A DNA stretch of 64,000 bases from Semisulcospira habei. Taxonomy: Eukaryota; Mollusca; Gastropoda; Semisulcospiridae. A program made the position numbers and the translations under genes. The DNA is taken from positions 90,073,504 to 90,137,503 of the forward strand of contig BTPG01000006.1 in NCBI GenBank assembly GCA_036245525.1. The letters are read 5' to 3'. The number at the start of each line of letters is the position of its first letter. Position 1 is the stretch's first letter. A model generated the notes under the pieces. It was not told the DNA's origin and searched no databases. It was given only the letters and a program-made list of their open reading frames with translations. Positions 31,365 to 39,906 of this stretch are shown here, piece by piece.

Positions 31365-32973
31365 TATGCATCATAAATCCTTTAAATTGGTGTTTGCAGT
31401 AATTAGACATTTGCTCTATTTGCCACAAACTGATCTGGCACTACCCTTGAATTATCATGGTCGACCTATCTCCTGCTGTAGCCGTGCGTCAGGGCTGAAT
31501 AGGTTAAAGCAGGGACTGTACACATATACTTGTTATAAACTCTCTGATTACAGGAAGTGCTCACAAAATAATTTTTAAAAAAGGGCAATTGAGCAGAACA
31601 TTGTGCCAAGTGCCAAAGTGTGTGGTTGCATGAATTTCCGACTTTAACTATATGTAAATAACACATTTGTCGTATTTGCTACCGCTAATCAGCGGTAACG
31701 ATTCGAGGGAGACAACCATTGTTCGTTTATAAATGTCGGACAGACGTCAACCGGATGGACGATAGATGGCTGTCTCTTTTTTTTTTTAAATCACTTTCCT
31801 CTAGAATGCCATATAGTGATTTTTTTTCTTTTGTTGTCCCGAACTTAACTTTCCTTAAAAAATAAAAATATAGAAAATATATTTTAAAAAGTTGAGCTAC
31901 TTAAAGAGTTTTGAAAATGCATCGGCAAAAACCGAAGTTTGACTGTAAAACTACTGTAATATGAAAGAAATGCGCTTCTCAATAGCAAAAGCAAAGCTGT
32001 TCTGTGCTTGATATTCCAAAGCGCGTGTTTGTTGTTGTGGCTGTTGTTGAAACAAATATCAATCCGCTCAACGTATCCACGAAGAGTACGCAAAGCGTAC
32101 ACGTACAAACACGCATTCACGGCACTTTATTGACAATGCATTCGCGCAAATCGTCGTTGTCATCGGTTGCTTTCATGGCGTCCATTCAGACCGCCGGATC
32201 AATCAACACTCATTCAATCAGTCAATCAATCAATCAGTGAACAACACAACACTAACAGGAAGTTATTCTTGTATGATAAGATCACTAACAAAATTTAATG
32301 AGAATGGTTGATGGCTGATCATGTAAAAGACTCGACGATATGACATCTTGTCTTTTATAGTCAGGGCATCTCGACATTTTGATAAGACACAAAAATATAT
32401 AATAAATACATAATAAATAATAAATAACAATGATAATGACAGTGAATAAATGATTTAATTAAAGTCTGCAATATTTTTACACTGGTTGTCTCCCTGCGGT
32501 GCCGCTGATTAGTGGTAGCGAATCGAGGGAGACAGTGTGCAATGTTTCCGAGTCAGTCTAGTCTGATGTTCTTTGACCTTGGGACGCTCTTCTTATTTTG
32601 TAGGAATAACGTTCCATAGTGGTCGGACTATGAACTGTCATGGAAACCGTGAGCTACTCAGGATACACAGTAAAAGAACTACTGACTCTTTGAAACGATG
32701 GACGAAATTTGAGTTGAACTGGTCACCTCTCTATCTGCCAGTGAGGACATTTGAGCAACTTCGAATACATAGGGACTGACATTGATCGTAAAAGTGAAAT
32801 TCTCGACTACAACGCCGCTACGGACAGACCCGGCTGAGACTGAACGGCCGTAAAAGTGAAACTGATGCGAGCAGGTAAAATCTGATGTCGGTGTTTTACT
32901 TTCCGAATGGGGAGACTGTCGGCCTCATTTTAACCCATTGACTGCTACTGATACCGCTCGCCGAGCGGTTTCA
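31365..32973. other. Intergenic with MITE relic and a repeated GAGGGAGACA motif
   Basis: A half palindrome of the TTAA family is at about 31430-31506 (CTGGCACTACCCTTGAATTA ... GGTTAA). The motif CGATTCGAGGGAGACAACC (31698) recurs as CGAATCGAGGGAGACA (32518), next to TGGTTGTCTCCCTGCGG (32485); these look like TIR remnants about 0.8 kb apart. A TTAACCCATTGACTGC palindrome starts at 32932 and is split by the next LINE. No gene is seen. Confidence 0.5.
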
Positions 32974-32983
32974 TCAGAAGTAA

Positions 32984-35883
32984 CTTACTTACTTTACTTA
33001 CGCCTGTCACCCCTACCCGGGTATAGGCCGTCGACGAGAGACCTCCAGCAACTCCTGTCCTGTGCTTCTCCTTCGATTCTACTCCAGGTGGTTCCCAGTC
33101 TCTTGATGTCTGCTTGGAGGTCTCGACGCCAGGAGTTTCTCGGCCTACCTCTTTTCCTCTTTCCCTGGGGGTTCCATGACAATGCCGGCCTAGTGATACT
33201 GGAAGCTGGCTTTCTCAGACTGCGACCGATCCATCCCCATCTTCTTCGCCCAATTTCATTCTCTGCTGTTATCTGCTCTGTTCTCTCCCAGAGTCTGACG
33301 TTGCTGATCTTCTCTGGCCAGTGGATTTTCAAAATTCTTCTAAGGCAACTGTTCATGAAGGTCTGTACTCTGTTGACTGTGGTTTTTGTCAATCTCCATG
33401 TCTTTGCTCCATATAGGAGAACTGCTTTTACATTGGAGTTGAAAATCTGGACTTTGGTGTGTTGTGACAGCTCTCTGGAACTCCACACTTTTTTCAACTG
33501 GAGAAAGGCTGCTCTGGCTTTACCGATTCGTGCTCTGACATCTGCATCAGTGCCGCCTTTTTTGTCTATGATGCTCCCGAGATAGGTGAAGGACTCCACC
33601 TCCTCCAACGGGGTGCCAGCAAGCAAGACTGATTCTTCCCTGGTTGCGTTCAGCCTCATTGTCTTTGTTTTCTGTTTGTGAATGGTGAGGCCCACTTGGG
33701 ACGAGATGTCAGCAAGCCTCGTGGTCTTGTCCTGCATTTGTTGATGAGTGTGGGACAGTAATGCCAAGTCGTCTGCAAAATCGAGGTCGTCAAGCTGTGT
33801 CCACAGTGTCCACTGTATTCCACTTCGTCTGTGCTCTGTGGTCATCTTCATGACCCAGTCTATGGCCAGTAGGAAGAGGAACGGAGACAGCAGACACCCC
33901 TGCCTGACACCAGTTCTGACCTGGAGCTCTCTGGTGAACTGCCCTTCGTGGATCACGCGACATGTCATGCCATCATAGCTGCTCTTGATCAGGCGGACGA
34001 GCTTTGTGGGTACACCGTAGTGTCGTAGGAGTTTCCACAGAGTCTCTCGGTCCACGCTGTCAAATGCTTTCTCATAATCCACAAAGTTGACGTACAGCGG
34101 GGAGCTCCACTCCAGAGACTGTTCCACGATGATGCGGAGAGTGGCGATCTGGTCTGTACATGATCGGTTCTTCCTGAATCCTGCTTGCTGGTCTCTCAGC
34201 TGGGGGTCAACGGAGCTCTTCATTCTTTCTAGGATGATCCTGTTGAAGACCTTTCCTGGTACTGACAGCAAGGTGATTCCTCTGTAGTTGGAACACTTGC
34301 TGAGGTCGCCTTTCTTGGGAAGCTTGATTAGGTGTCTCTTCCCGGTTGGGTCTGTCACAGTTGATGGGTAGGTTGGTCTCTGCCGGCTGGATGTCGGGGG
34401 GGTCGGGTGGGCTAGGTCTGTTCAGTAACTCTTCAAAATACTCGGCCCATCTGTCGAGTTGGTCTGCTCTGTCTGCAATAGGCTTGCCTTCTTTGTCTTT
34501 TACTGGTCTTTCTGTATGGCCATACTTACCCGACAATCTTCTGGTAATGTCGTAGAGCTGTTTCATGTTGCCGCTGCCTGCTGCCTTTTCTGCCTCTGCT
34601 GCCAGGCTGTCTGTGTAGGCCCTCTTGTCTGCCCTGATACTCCTCTTCACCTCGCGGTTGGCTTCCGAGTATTCCCCCTGTGCCCTTACTTTGGCTGCTC
34701 TCGTGCGACTGTTGTTGACCGCTGCTTTCTTCTGCTTCCTCGCTTCTATCTTCTTCAAGGTCTGTGCCGACAGCCAGTCCTTGTGGTGGTGTTTCCTGAA
34801 CCCTACAGTGTCTTTGCAGGTTGAGTTCAGCGCCTCTCTAACTGCCTTCCACTGCTGCTCTGTGGTGACCGCCTCCTCTTCATTTACTAGCTCCTGTAGC
34901 GCTTGAAACCGGTTGGACAGCACCAGTTTGAACTCTTCTCTAACTCCAGTTTCTCTCAGGAGGCCTACATTATAGCGCTGTCTTCTTGTTGTCTCTGTGC
35001 GGCTTTTCTTTAGCTTGAGCTTCATTCTTAAGGTAAGCAGATGGTGATCTGAGGCGACATCTGCTCCCCTCCTCACTCGAACATCTTGAAGGGATCTTCT
35101 GAATTTATTGCTAATGCAGATATGGTCTATTTGGTTCTCTGTTGTATGGTCAGGTGAGACCCAAGTTGCTTTGTGTATTCTTCTGTGTGGGAAGATGCTG
35201 CCTCCAATGACAAGTCGGTTTAGAGCACAAAAGTCTACAAACCTCTCCCCGTTCTCACTCATCTCCGAGCCTAGTCCCTGTCTCCCCATCACCTCTTCGT
35301 ATCCGGTGTTGTCCTCCCCTATTTTGGTATTAAAATCGCCCATGACGATGGTGATGTCTCGCTCCGCACATTTGTCCAAGGCACTCTGGAGTCGGTCGTA
35401 GAACTCTTGTTTCTCTTCCTCGTCACTGTCATTGGTGGGCGCATAACACTGGATGACGTTCAGCTTGAGCTTTTTCTTGGTTCTAAAGGCTGCTGTGATA
35501 ATTCTTGGCCCAAGAGGTTCCCAGCCCATCAGCGCTCTCTGTGCCACTGGTGACAGCATGAGTGCTACTCCTTCTGTATGGGGGGGGGGGGGGGGGGGGC
35601 ATTCTCCTCTTCATGACCTGAATACAGAATCATCTCCCCACTTAACAGCCTTTTCTGGCCAGACTGCGTCCATCTGGCTTCACTGATGCCTAGCAGGGAA
35701 AGGTTGTACTTTTGCATTTCCGCTGCTATCTGGGCGGCCTTGCCGCTCTGGTACATGACGGTCTTGACGTTCCATGTGCCCATGGTTGTATCCCTGGATA
35801 GAGAGAGGCGGCTCGGTCCTGTGGCTTCCGAAGACTTCCGGCTTTCACCACAGGACGTCATAAGTCTTCTAGTAGAAGAACCT
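32984..35883 (-). mobile_element. RTE-like LINE, nearly full length, minus strand
   Basis: The target duplication TCAGAAGTAA is at 32974-32983 and 35884-35893. The element lies within a TTAACCC...GGGGTTAA palindromic repeat. The tail (TAAG)n is at the left. It lacks only about 250 bp of the 5' UTR relative to the copy at 27579. Confidence 0.93.
32994..35880 (-). pseudogene. LINE endonuclease-reverse transcriptase with deletion
   Basis: The endonuclease domain (WNVKT, GISEARW, QCYAPT, GDFNTKIG, NQIDHICIS, ASDHHLL) is complete except for a G-run expansion at about 35581-35600 that shifts the frame. The RT domain lost roughly 190 bp near 34340, including the NGKAAGPDGIPAE finger region, which also shifts the frame. 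The rest, from LIKLPKKGD through LDFADDLALL to RRK and the tail-encoded stop, is open at 32994-34358. Confidence 0.85.
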
Positions 35884-36120
35884 TCAGAAGTAAGCAAGGG
35901 GTTAATCTGTCTATTTTGCCGAGTAGAGCTTCGTCGATTCTTGCACGCGGCGGTGTCAGTATCGGCCGGCCGTCTCGAAAACGCCGCGGACATTGCGGAA
36001 CCGAACAAACGAAACATAGAAAACCGGCTATAGCCCGTGTCACGATGAATTTACCTTCTACTATCTCGACTATTATTCAGGCACAAGCAAACAATCGCGA
36101 TTTCAGTACACCTACCCCTC

Positions 36121-36830
36121 TTAACCCATATCATACTGAGGCTAAAAGCTTCAAATTTGCACACTGCCATATGCAAGCTACATTATAGTACTTCTCTTCT
36201 CTCTTGGCTTGACTTCGCGAACGAAGATTTTATAGGAGTTGCCCACGACGTCTGCAGGCTTGTTCGTGGCTGCGGAGGCCAATCCGAGACAGGCAGGTTC
36301 GACCGCAGTGGCTGCAGGGGAAGGTATGGCCGGGGTTCTGAGCTGCGGCATCTCTGTTTTTTCTCCTGAGCCGCTTGTCCTTAAGGCTAGCTCTGTGAGA
36401 GTCCTCAAAGGAGACAGCTGCCTTGTAAATGGTGGAGCGCCAGGTGTCACGGTCCGCAGCAAGCGAAGACCACTGGTGGTGGTCGATTTGGCAGGCACTA
36501 AGTGACTTCTTGAGACAGTCTTTGTATCTCTTCTTTGGTGCCCCTCTGTCACGGTGTCCAGTAGCAAGCTCGACGAACAGGGTGATCTTTGGTAGGCGAT
36601 GATCCTCCATCCTGGAGACATGCCCCGCCCAGCGGAGCTGTGTCCGCAGCAACAAAGCCTCGATGCTCACAGTTTCAGCCTGTTCAAGGACCTCGACGTT
36701 GGTGACATAGTCACTCCAGTGAATGCCCAGGATGGTACTTACAGATAAGGATATAGACCAATGGCTTCAATTTAAGGGTGGTGCCAGAAGAGCTTGGCGC
36801 CTAAAGGCGCCACTGAAATGGCTGATGGAC
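36121..36830. repeat. Fragment related to the tail of the tandem units
   Basis: Segments 36121-36193 and 36736-36820 match 15970-16120 of unit 1 (CATACTGAGGCTAAAAGCTT, ATGCAAGCTACATT, GATATAGACCAATGGCTT and the GTTCAAGGGTGGTGCC-like arm). A LINE end is inserted between them and a SINE follows. Confidence 0.7.
36194..36735 (-). mobile_element. LINE 3' end with C-terminal zinc finger
   Basis: Minus-strand ORF 36230-36670 reads LRWAGHVSRMEDHRLPK, then GAPKKRYKDCLKKSL and a C-terminal CSHCGRTCLSRIGLRSHEQAC finger, as in several invertebrate APE-type LINEs. A TACTT duplication is at 36189-36193 and 36736-36740. Only the 3' 540 bp are present. It is a different family from the RTE-like copies. Confidence 0.82.
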
Positions 36831-37149
36831 TTGGTTGGTTGGTTAGTTCGGGTTTAAAGTCCCGGCGACGGCACCGGTGATAATGGACGGCCCTGACGGG
36901 CGGGTTATGGGGGATCTATGGGTAGGACCTGCACACTGATCAACTCTGGCGCACTCCAACTGTGTCACTTTGATTTATCAGGACCTTTCAACGGACATGC
37001 TAATGAACAGGCCCGTCTTTTTCCCCTGGATTGCGAGTCCAGCTACCGGGGCCGGGACGCCGGAATTCGAACCCACGTGACCCAGCGATTCCCTTCGCTC
37101 TCCTGCTCCGTGTCGCTTAACCGCCTGAGCAATTTCGGACTCTCAAGCT
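36831..37149 (-). mobile_element. tRNA-derived SINE with 11-bp target duplication
   Basis: It is flanked by GGCTGATGGAC at 36820-36830 and 37150-37160. On the minus strand the head has an A-box-like TTGCTCAGGCGGTTAAGCG (about 37132) and a B box GGTTCGAATTC at 37063-37073, spaced as in a tRNA. The tail is a CCAA repeat at the left end. Pol III transcription and LINE-driven mobilisation are inferred. Confidence 0.88.
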
Positions 37150-37178
37150 GGCTGATGGACAGCAGTTTTATTAGTAGT

Positions 37179-38446
37179 TGTTACACTATAAGTGTATACG
37201 ACCAATATCACGGTCGGGTAATTTTATAATTTCCCTTGATATGAAAATAACGAGAATATAATTAGTACCACGGGCAGAGCACGGAGAGGGTTATGACACG
37301 GTCCACTTTAGCTACCACAAGCTCACGTGGAGTTGACAAGTGGCCGGCCCTACTAAGCTGGGACTAATGAATGATAATTGCGAGTGGAAATACATCAATC
37401 TCACTTTAGCGGTCCCGATGCGGGCGGTAGCGAACTGGGAGCTGGGGCTAATGAGAGTCAGTAATAGATTACTGGTCAGCTAAGATCAGAGGACGCTGGC
37501 CACCATAATAGATGTGGGATAATTAGGAGAGACAGTAATAGGTCCCTGGTCAGCTAGGATCAGAGGACGCTGACCACCATAATAGATGTGGGATAATTAG
37601 GAGAGACAGTAATGGGTCCCTGGTCAGCTAAGATCAGAGGACGCTGGCCACCATAATAGATGTGGAATAATTATGAGAAACAGTAATGGGTTCCTTTGAT
37701 AGCTAGGATCAGAGGACGCTGACCAGCATAATAGATGTGGAATAATTAGGAGAGACAGTAATGAGTTCCTTTGATAGCTAAGATCAGAGGACGCTGACCA
37801 CCATAATAGATGTGGAATAATTATGAGAAACAGTAATGGGTTCCTTTGATAGCTAGGATCAGAGGACGCTGACCAGCATAATAGATGTGGAATAATTATG
37901 AGAGACAGTAATGGGTCCCTGGTCAGCTAGGATCAGAGGGCGCTATCCACCAGAGCAGATGGGGGATAGATTATGGGCGACAGTAATAGCTCCTTTGACA
38001 GATAGGGTCAGGGGACGCTGGCCACCATGATAGATGTGGAATAATATGGGTGACAGTAATAGCCCCTTTGACTGGTTGGGACAAAGGGGCGATGCCCTCG
38101 GCCAGAACGGGTATATATAGTGGAGGAGCTCACAACGAAGGGAACGAGATAGAGAGAGAGAGAGCTCACAACGAAGGGAACGAGATAGAGAGAGAGCTCG
38201 CACAATGAAGAGAACGAGATAGATAGAGAGCACACAACGAAGAGAGAGAGATAGATAGAGGGAGCTGAGAAGCGAGAGACCGAGCTCCGGTATTTTCGCC
38301 ATTTTAGTATGCCATGCTAGTAGGTTGGTTGTGCCCAACCTATTAGACCCACGATGACCAAGAAATAAAAGACTCTTCTGGAAACACTCTTGTCTGGCTG
38401 CGTCTTCCATCTACAACACCTTGCGTGTGGCTGTGGTAGTGTAACA
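37179..38446 (+). repeat. 5' LTR of the gypsy-like element
   Basis: 1268 bp, TGTTACAC...GTGTAACA. It contains nine imperfect tandem repeats spaced 73-75 bp, marked by CAGTAAT at 37459, 37534, 37607, 37681, 37756, 37831, 37906, 37981 and 38054. A TATA box TATATATA is at 38112-38119, GA-rich repeats follow, and a polyadenylation signal AATAAA is at 38364-38369. The flank is TAGT at 37175-37178. Confidence 0.95.
38112..38119 (+). promoter_or_regulatory. TATA box in the 5' LTR
   Basis: TATATATA lies just after the tandem repeat array and about 250 bp before the AATAAA, as expected for an LTR U3/R boundary. The same motif is in the 3' LTR at about 46306. Confidence 0.75.
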
Positions 38447-38464
38447 CTACCTTATCTTCTTATT

Positions 38465-38477
38465 TGGTGCCGTGACC
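38465..38477 (+). promoter_or_regulatory. Candidate primer-binding site
   Basis: TGGTGCCGTGACC would pair with a tRNA 3' end (…GGTCACGGCACCA). It starts 18 nt after the LTR, further than usual. I could not assign the tRNA. Confidence 0.6.
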
Positions 38478-38616
38478 AGGATCTCGGAACGGGAAGAAAC
38501 AGAGGAACGAAGAAACAGAAAAACTAGACTATCAGCACCAAATCGACAGCCAACGACGCAAGGGTGGAAGAGCAGACCAGAAAGAGAAGAGAAGAGTCAA
38601 GCCAACAACCCGAAGA

Positions 38617-38890
38617 GAAAAGCAGAGTTCGAGCCCACTTCAAGAAAAGCAGAGTTCGAGCCCACTTCAAGAAAAGCAGAGTTCGAGCCCACGTCAACGA
38701 AAAACAGAGTTCGAGCCCACGTCAAGGAAAAGCAGAGTTCGAGCCCACGTCAAGGAAAAGCAGAGTTCGAGCCCACGTCAAGGAAAAGCAGAGTTCGAGC
38801 CCACGTCAAGGAAAAGCAGAGTTCGAGCCCACTTCAAGGAAAGCAGAGTTCGAGCCCACGTCAAGGAAAAAACAGAGTTCGAGCCCACGA
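38617..38890 (+). repeat. 27-29-bp tandem repeats in the gag leader
   Basis: Ten copies of CAGAGTTCGAGCCCAC begin at 38623, 38650, 38677, 38705, 38733, 38761, 38789, 38817, 38844 and 38873. The spacing changes between 27, 28 and 29, so no reading frame is conserved. The array is untranslated leader, perhaps structural or packaging-related. Confidence 0.9.
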
Positions 38891-39033
38891 GACGTCTGCG
38901 ACTCATTCAAGACCAACAGCCGAAAGGATCACGGGGTAAGTGACTTTTTTCGTTTAACCCTTGTTGAGTCTTATATAGGAGCCAGACCAGTTAGCTAGAG
39001 TTGTGTTGTTGTTACATTTACAAAGAAACAAAA

Positions 39034-39906
39034 ATGGCAGAGGAAGTGTTTAGGATTTTAGGCGAAAAAGTAGAGGAAATGAGTCAGGCGATTAACGCCC
39101 AGAGTATAGGGCAGATGGTAGGAACGTTTGACGGTAAGCCTACCAAATTTAGGGAGTGGATAAAAGAAATTGACAAATATGCAGTGCTAATAAAAGCCCT
39201 CAACAGGCGCCCCGTCATTGCTTATCAAGCAAGCTCGGGGGTGGTGAGTGATTTTATCCATCGATTCTTACAAACGGAAGCGGCAGGGGATTGGGATGAA
39301 CTGAAAAGGCAGCTAACCGTAAGGTTCGGCGAAATCGCCGATGAAAATCATGCTTTTGCGTTGCTACAGCGGGTGAAACAAAACCCGAGGGAAAGTGTGC
39401 CTCTGTACGCAGAGCGACTAATGACTCTGGCCGGCGAAGCCTTCCCGAGTCAGATGGGCGCTGCTGTGGTACAACGGCAACTAACCAATTTCTTTGTTGA
39501 CGGATTGGCGCATGACTTTCTTAAGATGAAAGTCCTGAGGGATAACTCAAATACATTAGATAGGGCCGTGCAGGTGGCCATGCAAGAAGAAAACCTTCGC
39601 CATAGGTTTGAGCTACGCACGATAAACAATCGCGGGCCAGTTAGTCAGCCGAGAGCGACAGCTAGGAGTGGAGAAGAGGCTATGGAATTAGACCATGCTC
39701 GTCACCGTAATTGTTTTAAATGCGGGAGAGTAGGGCACCAGGCACGAAATTGCCGAGTGATAGGGACGGCTGGTCAGCAAACAATGCGTCCCCCGATTCA
39801 ATGCTGGAAGTGTGGGGAACGAGGTCACATTCAGCGGGAATGTAGAAAGGCCGGAAACAGACGGCCACAAGGTCAAAGAAGGTTTCCGCCGAGGCAGGAA
39901 AACTAG
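39034..39906 (+). CDS. gag: Gag-like protein with two zinc knuckles
   Basis: 290 residues from the ATG at 39034; the frame is open upstream, but AAAATGGCAG is the natural start. The N-terminal two thirds is a capsid-like helical region (GTFDGKPTKFREWIKEID; NPRESVPLYAERL). It is followed by a basic stretch and two CCHC knuckles, CFKCGRVGHQARNC and CWKCGERGHIQREC, that bind RNA in this family. Gag ends at TAG 39904-39906. The pol frame lies at -1 and is already open before the gag stop, so Gag-Pol synthesis probably uses -1 frameshifting near GGAAAAC (39897-39903), which ends right before the stop. Confidence 0.9.
   Translation: MAEEVFRILGEKVEEMSQAINAQSIGQMVGTFDGKPTKFREWIKEIDKYAVLIKALNRRPVIAYQASSGVVSDFIHRFLQTEAAGDWDELKRQLTVRFGEIADENHAFALLQRVKQNPRESVPLYAERLMTLAGEAFPSQMGAAVVQRQLTNFFVDGLAHDFLKMKVLRDNSNTLDRAVQVAMQEENLRHRFELRTINNRGPVSQPRATARSGEEAMELDHARHRNCFKCGRVGHQARNCRVIGTAGQQTMRPPIQCWKCGERGHIQRECRKAGNRRPQGQRRFPPRQEN
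39897..39903 (+). promoter_or_regulatory. Candidate -1 frameshift site at the gag/pol junction
   Basis: In the gag frame the last codons are G GAA AAC followed by TAG. Shifting back one base gives GGA AAA C and enters the pol frame. It is close to, but not exactly, the canonical X XXY YYZ heptamer. Confidence 0.45.

Noticed and set aside
34459..34906. Frames opposite the LINE at 32984-35883, with hydrophobic and Cys-rich content
   Set aside because: Antisense shadows of the LINE reverse transcriptase; the same shadows appear opposite the other copies.
37943..38410. 155-codon minus-strand frame in the 5' LTR, repeated in the 3' LTR
   Set aside because: It reads through GA-rich simple repeats as Leu-Ser runs, and its conservation only reflects LTR identity.
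38472..38998. Two long overlapping frames with EFEPTSRKA/SRVRAHVKEK repeats upstream of gag
   Set aside because: The repeat spacing varies between 27, 28 and 29 nt, so the three frame readings alternate along each frame. This is an untranslated leader repeat, not a repeat protein.
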